Shown here one piece after another: positions 1 through 10,100 of a stretch of 64,000 nt of DNA (position 1 is its first letter; every line of letters begins with the position of its first letter). Below the pieces are notes generated by a model. It had not been told where the DNA came from. It did no database searches and worked only from the letters and a program-made list of their open reading frames with translations. The position numbers were made by a program, and so were the translations under genes. This stretch comes from Datnioides undecimradiatus (lineage: Eukaryota > Chordata > Actinopteri > Lobotiformes > Datnioididae): NCBI GenBank assembly GCA_008933995.1, contig WARS01000013.1, forward strand, positions 13,274,808 to 13,338,807. Reading direction: 5' to 3'.

Positions 1-799
1 CAGAAAATTAGAGGTATTTAGTTAGTATTAAGAGTTTTCGCAAATATGTTATGTAAGTACCAAGGTAATTAAAGCTGTGAAACGAGTGCATAATAACTCC
101 TAAGTTCCTCTTTGCCTTGACAAATTGTGGCGCCACACATCTGTAATTACAATATTGTCTTGAATAAATAATGTGTGTATGTTATACTCATCTAAATGTT
201 TAACAAATACATAGGCATACATGCATGATGAACATAACTGACTTCATATCAAAACTTACTATCAAAACTGAATTTCAGGACAACACCCTATGGTTACTGC
301 TTCCACTGCTGCTGGTTTTCAGTCAGTACCTTAATGTAAGATAGATGATTGTGGTGCATCTATTGACCATTCAAGTGCTTTATCTGTGATGTACAATAAA
401 GCAGAGCACTTGAACAGATCGATCTGTTTCAGATTACTCATTATGCCAAGTTACGGTGACAGTGTTTATATGTATAGATAAAGTACATACAAACTACTAA
501 ATACAGGGTTTAGTAGTTTAATCAATAATAATGCATCCAAATTTCCAAAAGTAGTGATGTTAAATCATATGGTTCCTGCACAAGGAGATGGCTGATTAGA
601 AATCTCTTCAGGACAGTGTGTATATGCGTGTCTGTGTGTTGTACGTGTACACAAATGCACTGAAATACAGATGAAAAGAGATTTAAGCACATTTTAGACA
701 CACAACACATGATGTCGCTGTGATGCCTATTTCTCAGAGTATACTATAATGCCTGGGACAAGAAGCAGAATATAAATTGATTTAAATAGTATGTAATAC
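1..799 (-). other. Intron after exon 9, running out of the window
   Basis: AT-rich sequence with no open frame continuing the Arg codon split at position 800. I see no further exon here, so the C-terminal part of the gene lies to the left. Confidence 0.6.
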
Positions 800-948
800 C
801 TGTAGTCCTCAGACTGTTGAAATCTGAACTCCTCTTTCCTCATTCTGGCCAGTATGGCACCTCCTTCTCTTTGCAGAGTGACCAGCCGAGCATCTTTCAA
901 CACTTCTTTCATTGAGGCTCTCTGTTCCTGAATGCACTTCTGCACTTC
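800..948 (-). CDS. kiaa1755: Exon 9: helical region, last exon in the window
   Basis: This 149-nt exon encodes EVQKCIQEQRASMKEVLKDA, then RLVTLQREGGAILARMRKEE, then FRFQQSEDY plus two bases of Arg. The LxDxRLxxLQRxGGAILxRLR pattern is a clear family signature, also present in ARHGEF40. The donor CTACAG/GTATTA leaves phase 2, so at least one more exon must exist to the left of the window. Confidence 0.86.
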
Positions 949-3900
949 CTGTTGCAGCAACATCACAAACAAAGTGTCTGATCTGGTACTGTGCAAAATG
1001 TGCAGCACACTAACTGCACAACATCAGACTATGAACATATATTCTACCTGGGGAGTGTCCATCATTTTGCTGTCATCCACTTTCCTGATGGCCCTTTGCA
1101 ACAAGCTGTCTGCCCCTCGCAGGTCGGCCATGAAGGAAACCAGTCTCTGAAATAAATTAGAATAAATAAATCAATTATAAGTGATAGTTGAAGTGAAACA
1201 AAATGTTATATATTGCAATAAACCCAGAAGCTCTGATATGTCTGCCTACAGAGAGCATCACAGGCTGCCCCATCCTAAGGCTAAAATAAGACATAGTGAA
1301 GTGTGCTTATTAGCTGTGCTGCTAGGTATAGTATGTTAAGACTTCAGTGATACTGGACAATGGTGTCTTGGACATGTTTTCTGGTAAGACAGTCTAAACA
1401 AACTGACTGTGGCCAGTGTAACTACTGCTTTCGTCAATACTCTGCCATGTATGCCACAATGGGTAATCTAATTCTTCTTTTAGACGGGACTTTCCCCTTG
1501 AGACCACATCCTCCCTTGACTCAAAAATCAAAGTAAATGTGGCAAAAAAGAGCAAAGACAATGAATGTTTGGTGTGGGTGTGTGGATAAAGACTCCCAAG
1601 AGGAGGAGCTGTGGTTGAACAGTCTCTCCTAAATCTACAGTGACTGTGGGATGTGACACCACAGCTGCAGTGATTCTGTAAACACACAGCAATTGGATAT
1701 ATATTCACTACCTGATGGAACTGCAACCAGTCAGTATGACTGTAAGTAAAGGTCCCTCCAAGGTCAGAGGTCAGCTGGGAGGCTTCAGCTGTCTTGTTGA
1801 GGGCTTTCATAGATGTTACCATGTCCATCTTATAGGCAAAGAAAAATGCATGGTGAGACAGGAAATAAAAGCATTACCTATCTCAGATCCAACTAAAAAG
1901 AAAGATTAAAGGGGAAAAAGGAAGTTGTTTTCATTCCTGACCTGTAACCCAGGCTGTTTTTCAGGTCGAGGACTAGTGTCTTTATCCAGCACCATCACAA
2001 TACTGTGAACAGCATGCAGGGCCTGCTCCTGTAGCAGGTGGTCAGTAAGTTAAAGACAAAAAAATCAAGAAAGTCAAAATACGTTGCATTCTTCCTCTGA
2101 CAATTTAGATATGAGATGACTGATGAAGTTCACGCTATCATTTTCCCTCCCACCTAACTGACAAGTGACGTTAAGTACAACAGGCCTACTATGTATAGAT
2201 TGTAGTGTGTTAGGCCATAGTTTACTGTTAACCTGAAAAAAATGTGAATAGTGCCCCCTTGTGTATTTCCACACTACTAACAAATCAGAAACCTGCACAA
2301 ACTTGACAGCATTGTCAGACACACAGTGACTAACACGGACATCCTTATCTGTCAGTTTGACATCAGTCTGCATCTGATGACATGGTGTGTGTGCATGTTT
2401 TTTGGGTGAGTGACTCCAACATGTGCGTGCAGGCTTGTTTGTTTAACCTGGGCCATCAGCAGAGCTTTGTAGAGGTGAAGCGGAGGAGGCTTCTTCCTGG
2501 CATTGATGACCAGAGTCATTCCCAGCTCTCGAATTTCTTTCCTACAAAAACACTGTATCATGTCAAGACTCATTCAAACATATTCCCTTCGGTGCTCTTT
2601 GTTTATTAAAAGCACAATTCAAAGGCTTTTAAGCTTATTTACTTATTCACCATTTATCTTTTTATCTCCCTGATATCCAAACACTCACACATTCTATTCC
2701 ACACTTCAGTGCCTTCACACACCCCTCTTAATGGCCTCTCCTTGGGTTACTGTTCTATGAGCCTACATCAGACATGACTGCTAATTCTAGCATGGCGCTG
2801 CATACCAGACAGTTGGCAGCCAGCCTGGCTAGAGACTGTAGTGGTATGTCTCTTTACTGGGGACAGAAGAAGGCCAAACAATCTAGTGTAATGGCTTTTT
2901 GCACTTCAAAGACTCAACTGACACCAAAGTAAACAAATAACGCTGTTAAAGAGTTCACTTGTAGGCCTTTGAGGGCTGATATTGACACTCATTTGGCAGA
3001 GGGTCAAGACAGGACAGTGCCACAGCCAGCTGATCTTTAAGTAAAACAGGCAAAATAATTCAGTTTATTAGCCATTATTCTGCACAATATATATAGTTTT
3101 TGTAGTTGTAAACTATACAAAGGTCTGACATATATGGGATTACTTACTCCAGTTGTAAGGGCATATAGTATGTTATTGTAAGCCTCCTCTGGGTACAGGA
3201 GATATTTCAAATGGTAATCTGCTGCCATCTTGTGTTCAGAGATCTCATTACATACTCACACAAAGTAGTAACAAAATAAGCTTTAGAGCTTTCATCTAAA
3301 TATGACTTCTCCATTACAGATATTTATATTTTGGGGTTTTTTAGTAGAGATAAACCCTTTTTTCAGCTGATATTATTTCCAGTACCTTGGGATGGAGTGT
3401 AAGTAGAGCAGTAATTCACAGATGTTCTGGGCTGACACAAGAGGGGATGTCCACTCCTTTCTGTCACCATGAACCTCTACCACAGCCCTGCCAGTCCTAT
3501 CCCTGTTGCCTGAGGAACACAAGAAAGTTGGTGACATTTATTTTAATAAAGGTGAAAAGATAATATCTCACTTACTCAGACACGTGGAAGAGTAATGACA
3601 CAGTAAAAGTTTTGGTAAATGCTGTTGCTTGGCCTAAAATGCTCTTCATGAAAAATACCACTCATCCAAGTAATTTAATATCTTTGGTGTAATATGTTTG
3701 GTCTTGAAGAGGTTTTGACTTTCACTTAATATTCAGCTTCATTTCATATTACATGACTGAGGTCACATGTGAGTCCTTGAAATCATGAGTCTGAGATGTA
3801 TAAATGATGCAGAAGAGATTATTTTGGCAAATCACCAATATAAATATATATTAAGTACCTGGCAGACAAATAATGCCCAGTTCAAGCAGACCACTGATGT

Positions 3901-4130
3901 TTCTGAAACTTGATTCCTCAGTTTGTGGAGACTGTGGAGTGTCAGAATTTGCAGGCTGAAGTTGAATTTGTGGAGACGATGGCTTTTCTGTCTTTGAGTT
4001 ATGGAGTTTGGCGACTGCTCCATCTGTGGTGGAGGGAGTTACACTCCTGCTCGACTGAGAGTCTGCAAGTCAGCAAGTATAAAAGAAAAGAAAACCAAAT
4101 GAATGATAACTGGAACATTGCAAGAAAGGG

Positions 4131-4205
<75 letters not shown>

Positions 4206-7184
4206 AACAGAAATCTTGTTGTGTTACTGTGTATGGAATATAGTTTTTGTTAAATGTGCATTCAAACATAAATTAATAACACTTATTATGTAATAATAAT
4301 TTTTTGCAAGTGCATTACACTTGATGGCAACAACATTATATCCATGGTCAATCAGCAAAGCTTACTGTAAACTACCAACTTTTGAAAACTTTATTTTGTA
4401 TCCAGCAAACTATGACCTTTTATTCCAACAGTGATTACTCAGTTCTTTGTCCATGACTCTTAATAGTCCTCTATCAACATGAATGCAGCTGCACAGCTGT
4501 TAGCAGACAGCCTTTAAACATTGGACATGGTCTCTGTAACAAAACACTGCGGTGGCCTGACTACTAAGCCTGGCTTTGATTTCAGACATCTTAATTGGCC
4601 TCTCCATAGAGCCAACAAAGCCTCGCCTGTGCTGCCCCCCCCCCTTTAACAGTCTATGACAAGCATGTCTCCAGTCAAGATCTCAACATGCCCCTCTGAG
4701 GGCATGAGGGTGCATGCCGGCAGGCGCAGGGGACACAGAAACCTCCTTCTTGCATGTGATGATGTCTCTCTGTATTAGAGGAATGTTCTACTCTTTCTTT
4801 TTCCCAATGGGTTCAGGCCCTCCCTTTCTTTGGGGTGCAGAATGCTATTTCCGTTCACTCCCTCGGTAATGGGAATAACATGAATGTAGCCGTGCTGCAG
4901 AGGAACCCAAACAGCAGTGGGAAGATCATACTCAAGCTTGATCTTTGACCTTTGAGCCCTCTTTCTAAAGAGTCCTTATGATCTGCGACCCTCAGTAGAG
5001 TACATTCCCTCAAGCACGCGAGTTCATGGTTGAGTTTCAAAAGTCTGCTTTAGCGTAAATGTTCACATTTACGCTAAAGCAGACTTTTGCCCTGCAAGCA
5101 TTGAGCAGCACATTAAAGTAAATGGCTGTGTGCGCAGAACTAAATATGTCAAAATGTTTGTCTGGGTAGAGTTAAAAAAAGAAAGGAATGGTAAAGAGAG
5201 TTATTGTGAAAGATTGTATTGAATGTTGTAATGTTCTCACATCTTCTTACCTTTTTTGGGGGACTTCCGTCTTTCGAGCTTCTGAGTCACTTGATCCAAC
5301 AGTTCACCTTTCTTACACTGCATTATGCTGGTAATTGTTTCAGGGCAGATATCACTGTGGCTCCTGTTGTTGAGTTTATAGAGAAGTGGACTTCCTTTGG
5401 AGGTCTCTGACACAGTGGACAGAGACCTAACCTTAACTTTTTGTTTTCCTGATGGTTTCACAACATCCAGCTTCTGATGTGATTTAATGTCTCCATCACA
5501 GTTCTCTGGCAAATCTGCTCCTGGCTGCTCGCCAGCATTATATCCTAACTGGTGGGAAAGCAGTTTCATTTGAATTTTCTGACTGTGGCTCAAACCAGGG
5601 GTTGATTTTAAAACCACAGGTGGTTCCTTCATGAGGTTCTCTGATTCAGACATTGCAGGATGGTCTTTGAGGTGAGATGCAAAGTTTTCTGGTGTTGGTT
5701 CACAGCAATGTCTGTATTGGCAGAGCTCATTATTTGTCACAGGTTTGTTACAGTGGTTACAAAAGTTTCTGAGTTTGTCACTATAAGCTTCAAATGTACC
5801 CTTGGATCTTAGTTCTCCCTCTTCACAAAGGCTGACCTCCTCTAGAGCGGCCAGAAGATCTACGCTCCCCCTCTCAAAAGTGACTGGGTTTCTCAATGCT
5901 GCCACATATGAGTCTCTGTACCTGCACTTCAAGTCTTGATCAGTGGGGTCATGCCCCAGCCTTCTCTGGCTGCACGGTGTGCAAGGATCCTCTGCATACT
6001 GAAGGGTGCGTTCACAGGGAACACTGTTCCCAAGCGGCACAGGTGGAGGAGGTCTGACAGGTTTGAACAAAACTGAATTTGAATTTGAATTTGAATTGAT
6101 GCCTTTCTGCTTATCCACAAACTCCTTTTCCTTGGCAATATCCACCAGGTCTACATAATCACCCTCAATATCTCGATATGTCTCTCGACTGTCCCAGGTA
6201 TTAGGAGAAACCCAACCCACAGGTTTGATTAAAGGCTTGGAGCAGGATTTGGGTGTTCGTCTTTCATGTTCCATTTTGACAAGTTTGGAAGAACAGTCAG
6301 CAGGTCTCAGAGATGCTGACATCCTGTCTTTTACGGGAAGCAAGACAGCTTCCATTGGGAGGGTTGAGGCACTAAAATGGGAAGGAACTGAGATCTGTTT
6401 TGGTTCAGGTGGAGCTTCCCAATAAGTGGGTGGTATTTTAGGCTTGTCTAAAAACTCTGGGATGGCAATTTTAGCCCAGGGCAACTTGATCACACCTTGA
6501 TCTGTGCAAAGCAAGCAGCAGGACAGAGGAGTTCCTTGGCGTCCTTCATTAATCTCCTGCAGCCATTCTTCAGTGAAGATGCAGGGGTAGGACATCTCAG
6601 GGACAGGGGTCTCTTCTACTTCTCGACAGCCAGAAGACTCTTCCAGAAGACATTTGAGGACGATGCGAGCTGCTTGGTCCCCAAAAGGTTCCACCTGTAG
6701 ATAGAAGTCTCCAGGACGCAGCAGCAAAGGGTTTACAGGTGCTAACTGGATAACTGTTTTGTCATGGAGACAAAGAGGCCAGCCCTCACAGCGAAAAACC
6801 ACATCAGAGTATCCAGCCTAAAAAAGATTGTTTCAGGTCATTTAGTTTAAATTTGCTAACACTACATATGGAATGCTTGGACACAAAGCAAAATAAAAAG
6901 ATGGTTGCACATACAATATTATCTAAGAAAGAGGAAAAACAATTGTGTGAGTGCATGGTACTCACACATGCTGCCTGTTGGACACTCTCCAGCAGGTGTT
7001 TGGAGGGGATGAGGAAGTCCAGGAGGCACTGTAATGCATCACCGTGGTAACGTTCCTCGATGGAGCGAAACAGCTGGCTGAGGACAATGGGCGCTGTGAC
7101 CTCAAAAGGTGGGAAGAGAGCCGAAAGGGCACTTTGGATGGACGAGTCCAGAGATTCTGGATTCTGGAGAATGAGACGAGACAT
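800..7184 (-). CDS. kiaa1755: KIAA1755-like protein of the puratrophin-1 (PLEKHG4)/ARHGEF40 family, 5' part in nine exons
   Basis: Nine minus-strand exons join in phase with GT-AG boundaries: 7163/7184-6966, 6817-5251, 4062-3859, 3509-3386, 2541-2448, 2028-1942, 1828-1712, 1146-1048 and 948-800. They encode about 887 residues. The N-terminus (FPPFEVTAPIVLSQLF, then EGWPLCL, then LLRPGDFYLQVEP) is the conserved module of KIAA1755 and ARHGEF40. A low-complexity middle follows, then a Sec14/CRAL-TRIO-like stretch (LGIICLPGNRDRTGRAVVEV, LLLYLHSIPR, LVINARKKPP) and the start of a spectrin-like helical region (LQREGGAILARMRKEE). Members with a C-terminal DH-PH tandem act as Rho guanine exchange factors at actin structures; whether this one has DH-PH cannot be seen because the 3' end is outside the window. 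From memory of the families the N-terminus is closest to KIAA1755, but a PLEKHG4- or ARHGEF40-type paralogue is possible. Family is sure; exact orthology is not. Confidence 0.85.
1048..1146 (-). CDS. kiaa1755: Exon 8: helical region
   Basis: This 99-nt exon (33 codons, phase 0/0) runs RLVSFMADLRGADSLLQRAI then RKVDDSKMMDTPQ. It is predicted largely helical and corresponds to the start of the spectrin-like part of the family. The acceptor is TATTTCAG and the donor CCAG/GTAGAA. Confidence 0.8.
1712..1828 (-). CDS. kiaa1755: Exon 7: LGG motif exon
   Basis: This 117-nt exon (39 codons, phase 0/0) runs from MDMVTSMKALNKTAEASQLT to LGGTFTYSHTDWLQFHQ. The SxLGGxxxYxHxxWLxFH signature is well conserved in PLEKHG4 and relatives, where it closes the Sec14-like unit. 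The acceptor is CCTATAAG and the donor CATCAG/GTAGTG. The leading ATG is an internal methionine, not a start. Confidence 0.85.
1942..2028 (-). CDS. kiaa1755: Exon 6: Sec14-like segment, end
   Basis: This 87-nt exon is exactly 29 codons, phase 0 at both ends: EQALHAVHSIVMVLDKDTSP then RPEKQPGLQ. It occupies the place of the hydrophobic VxxxLLLxDK helix-strand of relatives. The acceptor is GCTACAG and the donor CAG/GTCAGG. Confidence 0.83.
2448..2541 (-). CDS. kiaa1755: Exon 5: Sec14-like segment, continued
   Basis: This 94-nt exon encodes (R)KEIRELGMTLVINARKKPPP and ends HLYKALLMAQ. The pattern ELGMTLVINAR matches the LGLxVLVDAR strand of relatives. The acceptor is TTTGTAG, the donor CAG/GTTAAA, and it ends in phase 0. 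Confidence 0.86.
3386..3509 (-). CDS. kiaa1755: Exon 4: core of the Sec14-like segment
   Basis: This 124-nt exon encodes NRDRTGRAVVEVHGDRKEWT then a stretch ending ELLLYLHSIPR. The GxRDxxGRAVVxV and LLLYLxSIPR signatures are the family hallmark in this region (shared with PLEKHG4 and KIAA1755). The acceptor is CCTCAG and the donor AAG/GTACTG. The last codon is split AG/G. Confidence 0.87.
3859..4062 (-). CDS. kiaa1755: Exon 3: linker into the Sec14-like segment
   Basis: The exon is 204 nt between a TTGCAG acceptor and a CCAG/GTACTT donor. It completes the split codon left by the large exon (G/AC gives Asp). It encodes a Ser/Pro/Gln-rich linker (PSSPQIQLQPANSDTPQSPQ) followed by LLELGIICLPG, the first strand of the Sec14/CRAL-TRIO-like region. 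The frame with the longest open reading here (starting at an ATG) is not the coding one: the other frame keeps phase with both neighbours and continues into the family motif. Confidence 0.83.
4134..4202. repeat. (TG)n / (CA)n microsatellite, about 34 units
   Basis: Uninterrupted TG run on the plus strand, CA in the transcript of the KIAA1755-like gene. It lies about 70 nt upstream of the exon 3 acceptor. Confidence 0.97.
5038..5089. repeat. Near-perfect palindrome, 25-bp arms with 2-nt spacer
   Basis: The left arm 5038-5062 and right arm 5065-5089 are exact reverse complements, separated only by TC. The palindrome lies in the intron between exons 2 and 3 of the KIAA1755-like gene. Confidence 0.95.
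5251..6817 (-). CDS. kiaa1755: Large central exon (1,567 nt) of the KIAA1755-like gene
   Basis: The exon opens after a TTTTTTAG acceptor in phase 0 and ends at AAAAAAG/GTAAGAAG in phase 1. The first third completes the conserved N-terminal module (EGWPLCLHDK, LLRPGDFYLQVEP, FTEEWLQEIN, LPWAKIAIPEF). The rest is probably disordered. It holds EGDYVDLVDI, an Asn-Ser dipeptide run, a proline stretch (VRPPPPVPL, a possible SH3 ligand), a compact Cys/His cluster (CNHC...CQYRHCC), and a basic tail (ERRKSPKKG) at the donor. One very long exon carrying the variable middle of the protein is what makes the region stand out as a 521-codon open frame. Confidence 0.88.
6075..6097. repeat. Hexanucleotide repeat inside coding sequence
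   Basis: GAATTT is repeated nearly four times. On the coding strand it gives four consecutive Asn-Ser pairs (INSNSNSNSV) in the low-complexity middle of the KIAA1755-like protein. A 6-bp unit keeps the frame when it expands or contracts. Confidence 0.93.
6966..7184 (-). CDS. kiaa1755: First visible coding exon of the KIAA1755-like gene
   Basis: This exon encodes the start of the conserved N-terminal module, NPESLDSSIQSALSALFPPF onward to ESVQQAAC. It ends at a GTGAGT donor in phase 0, which joins to AGYSDVVFRC in the next exon. There are two readings of its 5' edge. Translation may begin at the ATG at 7184-7182 (MSRLILQNPES...). Alternatively a pyrimidine-rich tract ending in CAG just before 7163 may be a splice acceptor, with the initiator Met on an upstream exon. 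Family members as I remember them place Met only a few residues before the SLD motif, which both readings allow. Confidence 0.8.
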
Positions 7185-10100
7185 AATCAGAAAGAGATGA
7201 GGTTTGTATAATAACATTATCCTATGAGTTCAATGTGAAAGCATGAAAAATAGACAATAAATTAATGTAAACTACTTAAGAAGAGAATCTGTGAACTGCT
7301 CTGGTCTAATAATGAAAGCCTTTTTATTTGTAAGCATTATGCTTCTCATTTTTGCAACTAATAGACTTTTAAACCTCATTTCATCAAGTGATCTTATGTA
7401 AAAACCACAGGAACTCAACCAAACCCTTGGGATTGCAATGATCAAATTAAAAATACTTTACAACATATGATTGCAAGAACGCAACTGTAGAGTGCATATG
7501 ATGATATAATGAAGGCTTAACAGAACATAAATGTGATATGCACATTCTTTTCAAATGAGAACTGACCTTTCAACCAAGACGCGTGGATAATAAAACATTT
7601 CATTTTAATGGAATAAATCGTCCATTACAACCCTTGTCTTATATAATTAAAACAGTGGCCCATAAACTGAAAGCCTGTCATTCCAGTTGTTTAATAGAGT
7701 TCAGTATGGTATAAATCTTTATTGAATAGCCTTTAACAGCCTCTGTAATTTCCATCAAAATTATACATGACTTTGAAAGGTGAATGAATCTGGCAGGAAT
7801 CTGTAATGAATGGAAATGGTTGCTCATAGTTGGATAAATGATGGCAAAAAAACATAAAGTAACCCTTAAATATGTTCATCAAATTTGATTTTTACTGTGG
7901 AATCACACCATCTGCCCTCAAATTATGATCTGTTTTGAAGTCCCCTTTATGCTTATGCTTTTGATAAAGAATGTGTAATGCGTTTGTACTTGCATTTCAG
8001 CTATGGTCAACAACTGCCAGTTAAAGTAACCTGGACTGTGAAGTTCAGGTCACAATACCCCGGAGCATGTACTGTGGACCATAAATTTAGGGCGAATGTG
8101 TATTTGGATTTGATGCAGCTTAACACTGCTTTATTTGAAGAAATTTCTCATGGCCAAGATATGTTGAGAACAAACGCTTTTAAATGCTAAATGACAGCAC
8201 AGATATTTTACTTGGCCTTTTACCTGTGCTATCTTTAAATGTGCTTAGTTAAAGCTGAAACCGCTTTGACATATTTTACAATAAGGAACCATACAGGTAT
8301 TTTACCTGTATGGTTATAACATCTTTAACAAACTAAAAACCTGCAGCAAAGGATCAAACCCACCAAAACCTCAACATCAAGGACAATTCCGTCCACTTAA
8401 CAAAAGCCTTTGAGGTAAATTTAAAACTGTCATGTTTAGGGAATTGAAAGGGGATTGTGGGTATGCCTAATGAAAAGCTTTTTCAACTTTATCTGGAGAT
8501 GATTAACTCTGTCCTGCATGAGTATGCGCAGCTTGTTTCATGCCTGGCCAGGATATGCTCCATTTAAACTGGTATATTTATAGCAGACCAGGTTATGCGT
8601 ATGATCTTATTCAAAGTGACATGAGAAAAAAAGAAACTCACAGTCCAATCCCAAATGTACATAAAGTTGTGTAAAATATGTATAATGACACCATATTGCA
8701 TGAAGAAGCACACTTGCTATTAATATTTACAGCATTTACAAATGTCTGCTAAACTACTAATACCAGCTGTGGCACAAGTGAAGTCCAACTAAACACATGG
8801 AAACATTTCCAACTTTAAAGCATTTTTGGTGAACCAACCCAATAGAATGAATTTGAAGTTGTGATGTTGTGAAATGAGATGGCTGACAAAGTACTTTCAG
8901 TGCACTGCAAAATACTGCATTTTATTTGACTATGCAATGAACAGTAAAATTACTTTTTGACTTTCTGCCTTTAAGTTTGTTGTAAACTATCAGTTTTGTT
9001 TTTTCTCTTTTCAAAATTCTATGTACGTGTTTTTTTATCTTTTCTAAAAGCATTTCCATCTTAATACTCTCTGAGTTGCCTTGCGCTACACACATAAACA
9101 TGCCACGTCTTGCCTTACAATTCTGTATATCTGTACAAACTTGTCGAAGTTGTTTGAATGAAAATAAAAAATCTGAATCTCATGATGACATTAGTATGGG
9201 GGAAATCAAAACCATGTTGGTGGTGGGACTAATCCAACTAATCTAACATGGAGATGAGAGTCATTTTACTGGATTAGTTAAACCTTAGGTCTCCTGGTGC
9301 TTGAGGAAAAGTCTGGGGATCACTCAAGTCTTCAGCAGTGGAGATCATGAAAATCCATCCATAGGCTTTCACTAAAAAACAACAATGGCATCCTTATGGT
9401 AAAGCAATCAACTGAACAACTGCCCGACACTTCTTGCTGCAGTGCCACACTGTTAGCTTGGCTAAGAATCACCAGTAGATTACACATAATATCCTTTCTA
9501 ATTACACACTCGAAGTACATCAATATCAATATTTAATGTACTAGATATATGTGTTTAATATACCCTACACAGCATTTACTGTTTTGTGCTTCTGTTTTTG
9601 TTTTTATTGTTCTCATTTAGCACCTGCAGGACATGTTGAAATGTGCAGTTTTAAAAGTGTCTTTGTAAAAAAAAAAAAAAAAGGAAAAATGTTCATGTTG
9701 AGTTGACAGTTGAAAATACTTCACACCTATTTTGGATCTGGACAGGTCTTAGCCACTAACCACAGCAGCCATGCTATTCATACAATCAGTTCATAGTACC
9801 CTGCTGTGTTAATCTCACAGCCTTACAAAGGAGTCTGTTTTTAGCCCCTTCCTCATTTAGTTTGATGGCCTACCCGAGACCAGAGACCGGCCCAGGGTAA
9901 ACACAAGTACAGCAGCTTCAAAGACCTCACACTGGTTAGTGCTAGGACTGTGCTGGCTGTTTGGCTAACGGATGCTTATGTGAGCACCTTGGACAGTCAT
10001 GACACATAGGGAACAGAGGTCAAAAAGTTGTTTCATGATTTACTAAATACTTTTGTAAATCATTTAGCTAAAACTGGTATTGTATATTGGTATATTGGTA

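Noticed and set aside
3832..4023. ATG-initiated 63-codon minus frame over exon 3
   Set aside because: It is the wrong frame. The other frame joins both neighbouring exons in phase and carries LLELGIICLPG.
4039..4269. Minus-strand frame with a His-Thr run
   Set aside because: Translation of the TG/CA repeat in an intron of the KIAA1755-like gene.
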